From Symbiodinium natans (Eukaryota > Sar > Dinophyceae > Suessiales > Symbiodiniaceae), in the NCBI GenBank assembly GCA_905221605.1, contig CAJNDS010002088.1:594001-658000 (forward strand): a stretch of DNA of 64,000 nt, given 5' to 3'. How positions within the stretch are numbered: the stretch's first letter is position 1; every line of letters starts with the position of its first letter. This document shows positions 1 to 11,600 of this stretch, in pieces. The position numbers and the translations under genes are program-made. The notes beneath the pieces were generated by a model. The model had not been told where the DNA came from. It saw nothing but the letters and a program-made list of their open reading frames with translations, and made no database searches.

Positions 1-300
1 ACACACCTTGCAAGCCAGCTTCCTCCTCAACCCTAAACCCTTCACCCATGGCCAGGCTCCTTGTGGTCAATCCACAGAAGCGGCTCGGGGCAAGAGGGGC
101 GGAGGAGGCGTCTCGGAGATGGGGTTTGGGGTATAGGGTTTTGTTGTCAAGAGTCTCTGATATAGACAGCCAAAAACAGCCCACGAACCTGTGAGCGCCT
201 CTGAAACAGCCCTTGAAACCCTCACCCTGAAACCTTTGAAACGCCAACAACGCAAGCAAAGCCTCTGAACCTGCACAAGAGATGAACGACAAGACGAGAA

Positions 301-440
301 AATGCCTCAACAACCCATTTGCTACTAGTTGCTTAAGAACCCCAAGAATTTATCATAATGCTCCCTATATTACCCTTAATAAGGAAGAGCATTTCTTTTT
401 TATGTGTTGGGGGTTCTTAAGCAATTTGTAGTTTGGCGCG
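301..440. mobile_element. inverted-repeat element, family B
   Basis: The ends are reverse complements (TTGCTTAAGAACCCC at the left, GGGGTTCTTAAGCAA at the right). The inner block CCCTATATTACCCTTA...AAGGAAGA recurs in a second copy at 19845-19992, and a half copy lies at 1886-1905. Repetition plus inverted ends suggests a non-autonomous transposon. No coding capacity. Confidence 0.6.
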
Positions 441-603
441 TTTCGCCAATAACGTGCGAGTTCTTAAGCGGAAGTTTTGTAGTTGACTAGGTGCCTTACA
501 TTCCGAAACCCTAGCAGAAGGCTCCACATCGAAACCCTGAACCCCAAACTCTAAACCCCAACCCCCAATCCCTAAACCCTAAACCCTAAACCCTATACCC
601 TAA

Positions 604-709
604 CCCTCAGCCCCCTCGAGCCTGATCTCCCAAATTCCTGATGGAGAGCCAGTCAGATAAGGAGCAGCCGCCATGGCATTCACAAAGATCTCCTCCAGGG
701 CCCCAGGAC
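604..709 (-). CDS. exon-like coding island, unknown protein
   Basis: On the minus strand this stretch is open for about 34 codons and reads like protein (it includes LEEIFVNAMAAAPYL and GIWEIRL) before a TAG at 600-602. No ATG marks a start, so it would be an internal or terminal exon. It sits between CCCTAAA tracts. The plus strand has a shorter alternative ending at a GT near 651. No family recognised. Confidence 0.38.
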
Positions 710-1506
710 TTGAAACCCTTAACCCTGAACCCTAAACCCTGAACCCTGAACCCTGCACCCTGAATTTGGGGCTTTTGGAGCTTGATAAGGCTTCTATGGT
801 TTGTAGGGCCTAGGGCTTAGGGCTTAGGGCTTTTGCTTCTAGGGCACACTCCCAAAATAAGGGACGTGCCGTGTCTTGACGCAGGGCTTAGGGAAATTTT
901 GTGTTCTGAGTTCCTGTAAGCGGTTCAGGGTTTAGGGTTTAGGGTTCCTTGTTACGGGGTATTGGAGAATCACCCCCGCGGTGGGGCCCAGAGCACACAG
1001 GGGTTTAGGGTTTTTTGGTTTTAAGGTTCAGGGGTTTGGTGGGAATATGTGTGTGGGGTGGAGAGTGTTGGGGAGAGAACACTTGCCTTAAAGCCTGAAC
1101 CCACAGCCCTCAACCCTGAAGACGGTCCAAACTCCAAAGCCGTTCAGCTCAACTTTTAAACCCTTTCAAAAGCTCAACCCCTCCGACCTCCGAAAACCCG
1201 CAAACCCAAACCCCCAAAACCCAAAACCCCCGAACCCTGCCTTAAACTATGAAACGAGCCTCATATTATGGGATTTTCCCGAAATTCGGGGGACCTTCTG
1301 GTAGTCCTTATTATCTGGGTATCCTACCCCCCCCCCCCCCCCCCCGCTACCTCCCCTTGCGGTTCAGGGTGTAGGGTTTAGGGTATCATTTTTGCGTCCC
1401 GTATTATCGTACAATCCCATATCTTGATTCCCCTTCGTCGGGAAGAAGGGCTCAAATCCAGTTGGCGAACCCTCAACCCTCAACCCTCAACCCTCAACCC
1501 TAAACC

Positions 1507-1545
<39 letters not shown>

Positions 1546-1637
1546 ACCCTGCCGTAGGTGAAGGGGAGTGGATGGTTCAAGTCGGGCGGGTTCACCTTCG
1601 CAGCGCTCATCGCCATGGCCTCAGAGTCTACTTGGAG

Positions 1638-1690
1638 GTTTAGGGTTTAGGGTTTAGGGTTTAGGGTTTAGGGTTTAGGGTTTAGGGTGA
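1638..1690 (+). repeat. telomere-like array (TTTAGGG)n
   Basis: About seven uninterrupted TTTAGGG units in the G-rich orientation. A CCCTCAA-type tract on the opposite strand lies at 1468-1550, so the two orientations alternate within 200 bp. Confidence 0.9.
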
Positions 1691-2464
1691 CAAGTACGGT
1701 AACTATACCTATGTCCCTGTTTAAAGTACTTCTCACGTAGAACCCTACATATAAATTCCCATGAACCTCCAATCGTTTTGTCCTACAGTTTAAGTGTTTG
1801 GGTGGGTTTAGTCAAAATGTTAGATACCCCTACAACCTAGCGGCGGGGAGGGGGGGCTCAGGGTTGAGGGTGTAGGGCTTTTAAGCTAATTGCTTAAGAA
1901 CCCCCCCCCCCCCCCAAAAAAAAAAAGTAAAAATAATAATACCCATGTTTCCCTGTAGCAGAAGAACTTCTTAAACGCACACACACACAGACATGTATAT
2001 ATATATATATGTATAGCTGATATATGTAGATTTCGGGGGGCTCTTGAGTAAACCTTAAACTTGGCCCTAAACCCTAAACCCTAAACCCTGAACCCTAAAC
2101 CCGAAACCCCAAACCCCAAACCCTAAACCCTAAACCGTAATAGGGAGCTCAGCAGTTCAGGGCTTGTAAAGGTGCATCCTAGGGGTCCAGACCAGACGGG
2201 ATCTGAGGGTTTAGGGTTTAGGGTTTAGGGTTGGGGGTTTAGGGTTTGGCCCTTGAATACACCTCGTAATTATGGGGTTTAGGGATTAGGGTTTGGGGTT
2301 TGGGGTTAGTTCAGTTTACAGAGTTCTGCAGCATTCCCAAACGAGTCTCGGGCTCTCTGTTAACTAGACGCCTTGATTAAGGAATGTAAATTTCAATAAA
2401 GAAAGGAACCTGGATTTGAATTATGCTTTTTGCTTCCGAGTTACTTGGGCGCCACCCTTTGCAG

Positions 2465-2805
2465 ACTTCCCTTCAAGCATATCCCTGAACCCGTCCATAA
2501 AGTAAGGTTGTTTGTTTTATTTGGCTATAATTGGTGAGTGTGTATATTGCTCCTTTTGAATATTGGTGTGTGTGGGTGGGGAAGAATGTACATATATATA
2601 TATACACTCATCTGTATGTACATATATGTATATATATATATATATGGTTTCGATATTCACTTATTTACTGATTTGTGTGTGTGTGTGTATTTTTGCGGGT
2701 ACTAAATGAAACCCTATCTCAGGTGCGCGAATGAAGCTTTCCGAAGCGACAGCTACCCCAAGAAAGAGGATCTCAAATTTCGAAGCACCGTGAAAGAAGC
2801 CCACT
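2465..2805 (+). CDS. two exon-like islands, unknown protein
   Basis: Island 1 (2465-2501) follows TTTGCAG and ends at a GTAAGG donor. Island 2 (2723-2805) follows ATCTCAG and is open for 27 codons with a strongly protein-like composition (PKKEDLKFRSTVKEA) before it meets a CCCTAAA tract. Both are on the same strand. The intron would hold AT/GT microsatellite sequence (about 2530-2690). Function unknown. Confidence 0.42.
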
Positions 2806-3282
2806 ACCCTAAACCCTAAACCCTGAACCAGGGACTCCAAAATATCCCCTGTAGTTCAGCAATCTTCCCTGATCATCTGAAGATTCCTCTTACAAAGTAG
2901 AGGGCTGTTCTTTAGTGACGGTTTTTGTTGGCCCGTAAGCCCTAGACCCCAAACCCTAAACCCTAAACCCTAAACCGCCTAAACCCTAAATCCTAAACCC
3001 TAAAATCTAAACCCTGAACCCTGAACCCTGAAGCCCAGGCCCAGCAGACTCAACCTCCATACAAGCCGCCGCCCACGTCTAGCTGGCCACCAATTGGGTT
3101 TAGGGTTTAGGGTTACAAGCTGGGTTCGTTTGTTTTTTGGGCGAGGGTGGGTTTCGGGTGCAGGGTATAGGGTGTAGGGTATAGGGTGTATACGGCATAG
3201 GGTGTGGTCTTCAGGATTTAGCGCTCAAGGTTTATGGTTTGAGGCTGGCGTTAGTAGTGGCTTGATAAGGTAAAGGAAATAC

Positions 3283-3650
3283 CAGGGCCTTGATGTAATT
3301 CTGGTTAGGTCTTCATGAGACTTTTCTACTGTATGGGCGGGGAAACCTAATTTACATGGGGCATCGCAGCTCCTGTTTGGAGTACGCTCTTCTGACGTTC
3401 TACATGGTGAGGTGTATATAAGGTTCTCTAAAGTATGGTTGTTGCTGGGGGGTTCTTTGTATGATAATTGGAAGCCCTTGTGACTTAGCAAGTTCTTTTC
3501 GTATCCCCTAGAAGCCCTAGAAGAATCCCCAGAACCCAACTTACAAACCCGACTTGCTAAGTCTGAGCGTTTCCAAGTACGGAGCCTTAGATGTAGGGCA
3601 CCCCAGTTGCACAGCACCACACACATAGATGCAAGAGAGATTTGTGAGGC
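3283..3650 (-). CDS. two-exon minus-strand gene fragment with a family C element as intron
   Basis: Exon 3650-3545 follows CTTCAG and reads 34 codons (includes YLETLRLSKSG). It ends in phase 2 at a GTAAGTTGGG donor. The intron 3544-3400 is a family C inverted-repeat element. Exon 3399-3283 begins in the matching phase after ATGTAG and reads TSEERTPNRSCDAP...EKSHEDLTRIT to a GTATTT donor. The phase match and consensus donor make this one of the better supported junctions. No family recognised. Confidence 0.55.
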
Positions 3651-3797
3651 CTGAAGCCTGGAAGACACTGAAACCCCAAACTCCTAAACCCTTGAACTTG
3701 TTGACCTAAAAAACTGAAGCCTAAACCCTTTATTAAACCTGTAACCCTTCAAGCCCTTACCCTTTCATTTTTAAAGGTTCTTTTTAAGGTTAGGACT

Positions 3798-3933
3798 TCC
3801 TAGCGCAGAAGCGAGTCCTCCGATCCTCCGCGTGGGGGTCGAGGGTCTCAAGGTTGTTGAAGTTCTGGGCCCGTGCCGAGTTTTCCTTAGATCGGGGTAC
3901 CACACGAAGGTTCGCAACCTCGGCTAACGGCCT
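3798..3933 (-). CDS. exon-like coding island, unknown protein
   Basis: Follows a CTCTCCCGCAG acceptor on the minus strand and is open for more than 40 codons with polar, protein-like composition (NFNNLETLDPHAEDR). It lies upstream of, and on the same strand as, the exons at 3650-3283, so it may belong to that gene. The phase across the gap is not resolved. A weaker plus-strand frame (3804-3909) is probably a shadow. Confidence 0.48.
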
Positions 3934-4203
3934 CTGCGGGAGAGCCTCTAGACCCCGCAGAAAGCTTGGACTCCCCAACAAGCAATGTCCCTGAAAACCT
4001 CAGAGCACAAACCCTAGACCCTAAACCCTGAACCCTAAACCCTAAACCCTAAACTCCTAAACCCTAAACCCTAAACCCTAAACCCTGAACCCTGAACCCT
4101 GAACCCTGAACCCTGAACAAGGGAGTACCCTGTGGAGCTGGCCAGCATGCCAGGACGGTTTCAGAAGCCCCGCTGCCCAAGCCTGCACAGGCCAGCTTAC
4201 CGA

Positions 4204-4484
4204 GGATGTAGAGTTAGGGTTTAGGGTTTAGGGTTTAGGGTTTAGGGTTTAGGGTTTAGGGTTTAGGGTTTAGGGTTTAGGGTTTAGGATAACCCTAAAC
4301 CCTGATCCCTAAACCCTAAAGCAGGCATGGCTCTGATGCATGGGCTCCAGGCCCCAGAAATCCACAAGGTAAAGAGCCATGACTATATGTATACTATTAG
4401 AACACAAGGACCCCCAACCAGGTTTTAGGGTTTAGGGTTTAGGGTTTAGGGTTTAGGGTTTAGGGTTTAGGGTTTAGGGTTTAG
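4204..4484 (+). repeat. two telomere-like arrays around a short unique segment
   Basis: (TTTAGGG)n at 4214-4286 and 4424-4484, with a CCCTAAA piece and about 110 bp of unique sequence between. An island at 4130-4204 just to the left is open in several frames on both strands, so no exon is called there. Confidence 0.85.
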
Positions 4485-4987
4485 GTACCCTTATTTTCGC
4501 AAACCCCCATGTAGGATCCCTGGCAGCTTCTGCACTTCTTTGGGGGAACCGAGAAATTTGGGGTTTAGGGTTTAGGGCTTAGGGTGGGAAATTGGGCCTT
4601 CGGCCCTAAACCTTGAATCCTGCGACGGCGGGAACAGATGATGGCTTGGCTAAGTCAGGGCGACCGCGAGAGCCCGTAAACCCTAGACCCTAAACCCTAG
4701 ACCCTAAACCCTCGACCCTAGACCCTAGACCCTAAACCCTAAACCCTAAACCCTACGCCAAATTCAACCCTCAGTCGACACACCGCCCAATCTTTAGGAG
4801 GAGCTTCTACCTCTACACACTGCCACCCCCAAACCCCGTACCCGTCTTTTTGCCTTAGTGAGTAGGTTTAGTTTCAGGGTTTAGGGTTTAGGGTTAGTAA
4901 GTTGGGCTCAGTATAAGTAGACTTATCAAGTCAAAGGGGCTTCCAAGCATCCCCTCACCCCCCCCCCCCCCCCTCGACGAATGATGC

Positions 4988-5097
4988 TTTCCCTTCTTTA
5001 TATGGGTAGTTCTCTAAATTGGGTTCCCTTTTGAGTACCCTCTTTCCCTTCTTTGTATGAGTAGTTCTCTAAGTTAGATTCCCTTTTGAGTGCCCTA
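4988..5097 (+). repeat. tandem duplication of about 55 bp
   Basis: Two head-to-tail copies starting TTTCCCTTCTTTRTATGRGT, differing at a few positions. The right flank (about 5140-5180) carries a partial reverse complement, so the unit probably derives from one arm of an inverted-repeat element. Confidence 0.75.
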
Positions 5098-5721
5098 GAA
5101 TGTACGGCGTCCTTAAATGAAGAGTCCCCATAGAGACCTTAATTTAGACAACTACCCACATAGAACCCAAGGGAATATCAAAACCATAAACCCTAAACCC
5201 CAAACCCTCAACCCTAAGCCCTGCTAGGTAAGCGTTTTTGACTATGGCCACTGCTCACCGCGTTTCGCGAAATTCAAGAACGTTTCCAGATCCGAACCTG
5301 TAACCCTAAGCCATAAACCACCTGAAAACCCCTAAACCCTAAACCCTGAACCCTAAGCCCTAAACCCCCTGAAACCCTATGTATACTCCAAGCTCCTAGG
5401 CTGGACCTACATAAGCTCCGATCATACATACCCACTTGGAGGTTCATGTGAACTGAGTAGGGTTATAAGGGTAGCGAAAGTTAGAACCCTAAACCCTAAA
5501 CTTATAACCCATGATAGAGTTTCCCCTATGAACTTGCAAGCGCCCCTTTGCACCCTAAACCCCAAACTCTACACCTTAACACCTGCCTACTCCAAACTCC
5601 TAAGCTTAGGGGTTTAGGGTTTAGGGTCTACAACTACCACCCCCCAAAACCTAAACCCTACTCCCTGAACCCTCCAAACAACTCTCATCAATTGCCCCGT
5701 CCCTGCGAGTCTGTAACGCAG

Positions 5722-5771
5722 GCGTCGCGCGAGAGCATGCCGGCGTCCCAGTGGGCCGAAAGAAGACTGGG
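5722..5771 (+). CDS. exon-like island, unknown protein
   Basis: Preceded by GTAACGCAG and followed by GTGGGG. It is open in phase (SMPASQWAERRLG) with mostly G/C third positions. The reading frame upstream is telomere-like repeat, so only this piece is called. Confidence 0.45.
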
Positions 5772-5823
5772 GTGGGGTATTTAGGGTTCAGGGTTTCGAG
5801 TTCCGGGTTTAGGGCGAGAGGGA

Positions 5824-5827
5824 GATA

Positions 5828-5865
<38 letters not shown>

Positions 5866-5868
5866 TGT
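5824..5868. repeat. AT dinucleotide microsatellite
   Basis: Two runs of TA repeats separated by TGTA. Similar AT runs occur at about 1995-2012, 2597-2645, 8385-8440 and 58815-58872. Confidence 0.85.
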
Positions 5869-6099
5869 AAAGTCCAGAGAAATTTAGTTTGTATAGCCCC
5901 CCCCCCCCCCATAAAATCCACCCCCCAATGCAAGGTTTGGACGCCTGAGCCCGACGCCTTTCATGAGGGAACTCGCGGGAGCCTAAACCCGAAACCCGAA
6001 ACCCTAAACCCTAATTCACCCTAAACCCTAAACCCTAAGCAAGAATGTTTAGACAGTCTTGTCGCCCAGTGGTTCCCTTTTGCCCTTTTTTGGCTCTAG

Positions 6100-6201
6100 G
6101 CAAAGAGGGGCACCCTCACAACAAATATGGCTGCTGGGCTACCAGGCAGTAACCCACCAACTGACAACCCTAGCACTGCAGCCTTGCACCGTCTCAGACT
6201 G
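6100..6201 (+). CDS. 34-codon exon-like island, unknown protein
   Basis: Follows a long pyrimidine-rich tract ending CTCTAG and stops in phase 0 at a GT (6202). Length is exactly 34 codons with no stop (includes NMAAGLPGSN and TAALHRLRL). The acceptor is among the best in the window. Function unknown. Confidence 0.52.
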
Positions 6202-6464
6202 GTTTAGGGTTGGTTTAGGGATGTGCGAAAGCCCCAGAGGCAAGCTTCAGTTCGAAGTTCCACCCTAAGTAACCCGAAACCCTGAATCCCTTCACCCCGC
6301 CCCCCCCCCCCCGCCCTTCCCTCAACCCCAAACCCTACCACCCCCCCAAGTCAAGATTCATCACGGAGACCCGAAGAATCCGGCCCCCAGAAGACCCAAA
6401 CCCCCCCCCCCCCCCCCCCCTTGATTGAGAACTTAGGGCTTCGGACTTTGGGGGCTTCTACCAA

Positions 6465-6559
6465 AGAGCCCAATACCCCTTAATTAAGGAATATTCCTTA
6501 AATCATACTAAGGTTCCCTATATGGTTTAAGGAATATTGCTTAAAGGGTTTCGGGCTCT
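6465..6559. mobile_element. inverted-repeat element, family D
   Basis: Begins AGAGCCCAATACCCCTTAAT and ends with the inverted counterpart GGGTTTCGGGCTCT. Inside are paired GGAATATTCCTTAAAT / TTTAAGGAATATTGC arms. The right-end signature GGGCTCTCTGGG recurs at about 2352, 21670, 31556, 34443, 42466 and elsewhere, so this is a multicopy family. Confidence 0.65.
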
Positions 6560-6854
6560 CTGGGTAGTAGAAGCCAACAAGTCGGAAACTCAATAGCCTC
6601 AATCCCTAAGAGCAAAGTCTAGGGAATCCCAGCACCATTTGTCCTTAAAATGCTTTCCAACTTTTTCGGGTTTACTGTATGACCCGAAGGCTTAAATGGT
6701 TTACGGTTATAGGGTTTTGGGCTTTGGGTTTTGCAGGGTTTAGGGTGCAGGGTGTACGGGGCTCAGGACTTGAACAGAAATCTTCACGAAGCCCGAGAAC
6801 CCCGTGAAGAGCTAAGCCCTGAGGGCTTAGGCTTTAGGCAGCCGTTTTGACCAG

Positions 6855-6897
6855 GAATGAGACCCGAAACAAACTGTTCGTCAAGACCGTCACGCAG
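6855..6897 (+). CDS. small exon-like island, unknown protein
   Basis: Bounded by TGACCAG on the left and CAG|GTGCAAG on the right. It reads NETRNKLFVKTVTQ in the one frame that uses both borders. Very short, so the call rests on the splice signals and composition. Confidence 0.45.
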
Positions 6898-7157
6898 GTG
6901 CAAGCGACAGGGTAGCCGGGGGGATGAGGGTTGAGGGTTGAGAGGTTGCAGTTGAAGAGGGTTGAGGAGGGCGTTCATACAGCTAGCTTCATAAGCCTGA
7001 ATATGCCCTGAGATGGGTATTTCCGATTGAGGGGCGGGGGAGGTACGAACGTTCCCTTTTGGGCTTCTGGCTGCTAGCAACCCTAAGACGTAAACAACCG
7101 CAAGAGGCTCAGAGTGCTGGGTTTGGGGTTTAGGGGTTTAGGGTCTAGAGGGCTTAG

Positions 7158-7245
7158 GGCAATGGAAAGAGATGTATGCAGCTGCGGTAAAGTCAGAGCC
7201 ATCCTGGAAAAAGCCTTTGCATTTAACTTCTGTGGCCCTTGACCC
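7158..7245 (+). CDS. exon-like island, unknown protein
   Basis: Follows GGGCTTAG and is open for 29 codons (QWKEMYAAAVKSE, PSWKKPLHL) before a telomere-variant tract. A GTGGCC near 7231 is a possible donor. A second frame beginning ATG (7162) is also open but less balanced. Confidence 0.45.
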
Positions 7246-7326
7246 CTAAACCCCTATAACCCCTATAATCCCTATCACCCCTACAACCCCGATAACCCCT
7301 ATAACCCCTATAACCCCTATAACCCT
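7240..7326 (+). repeat. tandem repeat of telomere-variant TAACCCCTA units
   Basis: Nine-base TAACCCCTA-like units repeated in register, a variant of the CCCTAAA tracts around it. Confidence 0.75.
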
Positions 7327-7640
7327 AAACAAGCTTTGACATGAGAAATTCGCCGGGGCGCCCCAAGCCCTAGACCCCATCAGTGTCAGTCTTACACCCC
7401 AAACCCTAAACCCCCAACCCCAAACCCCAAACCCTAAACCCTAAACCTGTGCCCAAACTCACACCCAGGCAGCCAGCGGTTAGGCTTTCATGTCTGCTTG
7501 GGATCTAGTCAAGTTAAGTGCTTCTTTAGCCGTTTAGGGCCTACAGGTTTGGGGTGTAGGGTTTAGGGTTTAGTGTTTAGGGTTTAGAGTTTAGGGCTTA
7601 GGGTTTAGGTTTCAGGGTCCATCCCTCTGGCCCCAAACAG

Positions 7641-7721
7641 CCTGAACTGGGCAAGGACGACTGGGCCCGTGATTTTTGATGCGCGCCGGCAACGAAACCA
7701 CGTCGCGGGCGCCGGAGAAAG
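7641..7721 (+). CDS. exon-like island, unknown protein
   Basis: AACAG acceptor and AAAG|GTCGAA donor enclose 26 codons with high G/C third positions (GPVIFDARRQRNHV). No stop in frame. Product unknown. Confidence 0.5.
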
Positions 7722-7962
7722 GTCGAAAGGCGCTTTAGGATTCGGGGCTTTGGGGCTTCAATCTGCTTGAGCCCAGGTGTAGGGTTTGGGGTTTGGGTTG
7801 AGAGTTTAGAGTCTAGAGCTTAGGTCTGACGAATCTCCCAAAACCCTCAACCTCAACCCTGCAAACTATCTGCCGCATGTCCATGTGATGGTGCACCCTA
7901 AACCCTAACCCCTATCCCTAAACCCCAACCCCAAACCCTAAACCCTAAACTCTTTGCTGTAG

Positions 7963-8197
7963 CTACTCTTGCCTTACGCGCCAGCAGCACGATAAGGAAA
8001 GGAATAAAGCCTCTCCAGGGTTGATGCAGCTGCGCGATGCTTTAGGCTTTAGGGTATAGGGTTTAGGGTTTAGGGTTTAGGGTTAAAGGTTTAGGGTTTA
8101 GGGTTTAGGGTTTAGGGGGGTGTCCTGCTGTCGCCTACTTGGCTGCCAGCTTTGCTGTCGACTGCTCCTCGGAGTTGCTGAAAGCACCGCCCAAAGG
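7963..8197 (+). CDS. two exon-like islands, possibly a gene 3' end
   Basis: Island 1 (7963-8019) follows TTTGCTGTAG and runs to a G|GT. Island 2 (8114-8197) reads YLAASFAVDCSSELLKAPP and stops at TGA 8195-8197, with AATAAA at 8201-8206 just behind. A telomere-like array (8041-8115) separates them. The AATAAA may be chance. Confidence 0.4.
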
Positions 8198-8269
8198 AAT
8201 ATGAAGCAATAAAGTATAAACAAACCCAAATAATGGCAAGACAAGTCCCTAAAGGTAATTAGCACTACA

Positions 8270-8640
8270 AGGCTCATTCCCTAAACCCTAAACCCTGAAT
8301 TCTAAATCAGCTAGGATTAAGGGATGTAAGGAGGGACCCCTAGAAGGGACCCTTAATCTGATTCCCCTGATATAGCCTTAAATGTATCTATATATACATA
8401 TACATATACATATATACATATACATACATATATATGTATACCTTCTATAGTCCTATGTACCTAAGTAGACCCTAATCCCTAAGTCCTAAACCCTAAATAA
8501 CCCTCTAAAGGTACATAGCCTTATATACACCTTCTATAGTCCCTACACACTTAATTAAGTCGCCCCTAAAGAACCCCTAAAGAAACCCTAGGGTTCCTTA
8601 TAAGGAAGGAGGGACCCCGTAGACCAGCACTCTAAAACCT
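8270..8640. other. non-coding stretch with short inverted repeats
   Basis: Contains AGGAGGGACCCCTAGAAGGGACCC, a TA/CA microsatellite and two copies of CCTTCTATAGTCC. Related wording (AGGAGGGACCC...GGGACC) recurs at 36470-36600. I see no exon here. Confidence 0.5.
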
Positions 8641-8689
8641 CTAAAGCCCAAAGCCTCTATTTCACTTGGTGCCCTGATTTATGTTTTCT

Positions 8690-11600
8690 AGATTTATGTT
8701 TTCTGGGGTGTAGGTTGATTTATGTTTTCTTCTAGGGTGTAGGTGCCCTGATTCCTTTTTCTAGGGTGCGGGTGCCCTGATTTATGTTTTCTGGGGCGTA
8801 GGTGCCCTGATTTATGTTTTCTAGGGTGCAGGTGCCCTGATTTATGTTTTCTGGGGTGTGGGTGCCCTGATGTATGTTTTCTAGTGTGCAGGTGCCCTGA
8901 TTTATGTTTTCTAGGGTGTAGGTGCCCTGATTTATGTTTTCTTCTAGGGTGTAGGTGCCCTGATTTATGTTTTCTTCTAGGGTGTAGGTGCCCTGATTCC
9001 TTTTTCTAGGGTGCAGGTGCCCTGATTTATGTTTTCTAGGGTGCAGGTGCCCTGATTTATGTTTTCTGGGGTGTGGGTGCCCTGATGTATGTTTTCTAGG
9101 GTGCAGGTGCCCTGATTTATGTTTTCTAGGGTGCAGGTGCCCTGATTTATGTTTTCTTCTAGGGTGTAGGTGCCCTGATTCCTTTTTCTAGGGTGTAGGT
9201 GCCCTGATTTATGTTTTCTGGGGTGCAGGTGCCCTGATTTATGTTTTCTGGGGTGCGGGTGCCCTGATGTATGTTTTCTAGGGTGCAGGTGCACTGATTT
9301 ATGTTTTCTGGGGTGTAGGTGCCCTGATTTATGTTTTCTTCTAGGGTGTAGGTGCCCTGATTTATGTTTTCTTCTAGGGTGTAGGTGCCCTGATTCCTTT
9401 TTCTAGGGTGTAGGTGCCCTGATTTATGTTTTCTAGGGTGCAGGTGCCCTGATTTATGTTTTTCTGGGGTGTGGGTGCCCTGATGTATGTTTTCTAGGGT
9501 GCAGGTGCCCTGATTTATGTTTTCTAGGGTGTAGGTGCCCTGATCTATGTTTTCTTCTAGGGTGTAGGTGCCCTGATTTATGTTTTCTTCTAGGGTGTAG
9601 GTGCCCTGATTCCTTTTTCTAGGGTGTAGGTGCCCTGATTTATGTTTTCTAGGGTGCAGGTGCCCTGATTTATGTTTCTGGGGTGTGGGTGCCCTGATGT
9701 ATGTTTTCTAGGGTGCAGGTGCCCTGATTTATGTTTTCTAGGGTGTAGGTGCCCTGATTTATGTTTTCTTCTAGGGTGTAGGTGCCCTGATTCCTTTTTC
9801 CAGGGTGTAGGTGCCCTGATTTATGTTTTCTAGGGTGCAGGTGCCCTGATTTATGTTTTCTGGGGTGTGGGTGGGCTGATGTATGTTTTCTAGGGTGCAG
9901 GTGCCCTGATTTATGTTTTCTGGGGTGTAGCCTGATGTATGTTTTCTTCTAGGGTGTAGGTGCCCTGATTTATGTTTTCTTCTAGGGTGTAGGTGCCCTG
10001 ATTCCTTTTTCTAGGGTGTAGGTGCCCTGATTTATGTTTTCTAGGGTGCGGGTGCCCTGATTTATGTTTTCTGGGGCGTAGGTGCCCTGATTTATGTTTT
10101 CTTCTAGGGTGTAGGTGCCCTGATTTATGTTTTCTTCTAGGGTGTAGGTGCCCTGATTCCTTTTTCTAGGGTGTAGGTGCCCTGATTTATGTTTTCTAGG
10201 GTGCAGGTGCCCTGATTTATGTTTTCTGGGGTGTGGGTGCCCTGATGTATGTTTTCTAGGGTGCAGGTGCCCTGATTTATGTTTTCTAGGGTGTAGGTGC
10301 CCTGATTTATGTTTTCTTCTAGGGTGTAGGTGCCCTGATTCCTTTTTCCAGGGTGTAGGTGCCCTGATTTATGTTTTCTAGGGTGCAGGTGCCCTGATTT
10401 ATGTTTTCTGGGGTGTGGGTGCCCTGATGTATGTTTTCTAGGGTGCAGGTGCCCTGATTTATGTTTTCTAGGGTGCAGGTGCCCTGATTTATGTTTTCTT
10501 CTAGGGTGTAGGTGCCCTGATTCCTTTTTCTAGGGTGTAGGTGCCCTGATTTATGTTTGCTAGGGTGCAGGTGCCCTGATTTATGTTTTCTTCTAGGGTG
10601 TAGGTGCCCTGATTTATGTTTTCTTCTAGGGTGTAGGTGCCCTGATTCCTTTTTCTAGGGTGTAGGTGCCCTGATTTATGTTTTCTAGGGTGCAGGTGCC
10701 CTGATTTATGTTTTCTGGGGTGTGGGTGCCCGGATGTATGTTTTCTAGGGTGCAGGTGCCCTGATTTATGTTTTCTAGGGTGTAGGTGCCCTGATTTATG
10801 TTTTCTTCTAGGGTGTAGGTGCCCTGATTTATGTTTTCTTCTAGGGTGTAGGTGCCCGGATACCTTTTTCTGGGGTGTAGGTGCCCTAATTTATGTTTTC
10901 TTCTAGAGCGCAGGTGCCCTGATTTATGTTTTCTGGGGTGCGGGTGCCCTGATGTATGTTTTCTAGGGTGCAGGTGCACTGATTTATGTTTTCTGCGGTG
11001 TAGGTGCCCTGATTTATGTTTTCTTCTAGGGTGTAGGTGCCCTGATTTATGTTTTCTTCTAGGGTGTAGGTGCCCTGATTCCTTTTTCTAGGGTGTAGGT
11101 GCCCTGATTTATGTTTTCTAGGGTGCAGGTGCCCTGATTTATGTTTTCTGGGGTGTGGGTGCCCTGATGTATGTTTTCTAGGGTGCAGGTGCCCTGATTT
11201 ATGTTTTCTAGGGTGTAGGTGCCCTGATTTATGTTTTCTAGGGTGTAGGTGCCCTGATTTATGTTTTCCAGGGTGTAGGTGCCCTGATTAATGTTTGCTA
11301 GGGTGTAGGTGCCCTGATTTATGTTTTCTAGGGTGCAGGTGCCCTGATTTATGTTTTCTGGGGTGTGGGTGCCCTGATGTATGTTTTCTAGGGTGCAGGT
11401 GCCCTGATTTATGTTTTCTAGGGTGTAGGTGCCCTGATTTATGTTTTCTTCTAGGGTGTAGGTGCCCTGATTTATGTTTTCCAGGGTGTAGGTGCCCTGA
11501 TTCCTTTTTCCAGGGTGTAGGTGCTCTAATTTATTCTTTCTAGGGCGTAGGTGCCCTGATTTATGTTTCCTAGGGTGTAGGTGCCCTGATTTATGTTTTC

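Noticed and set aside
1-700. True chromosome end at the left edge
   Set aside because: The tracts at the edge are short, degenerate and in mixed orientation, like those throughout the window. No terminal uniform array is seen.
3804-3909. Plus-strand exon with AG/GT borders
   Set aside because: The minus strand over the same bases is longer, richer in protein-like residues and matches the neighbouring minus-strand exons.
8977-11543. Open frames of 79-117 codons inside the minisatellite (GCRCPDLCFL and HLHPRKHKSG repeats)
   Set aside because: They arise because 30- and 33-bp units keep frame. Both strands are open and there is no splice signal or composition change.
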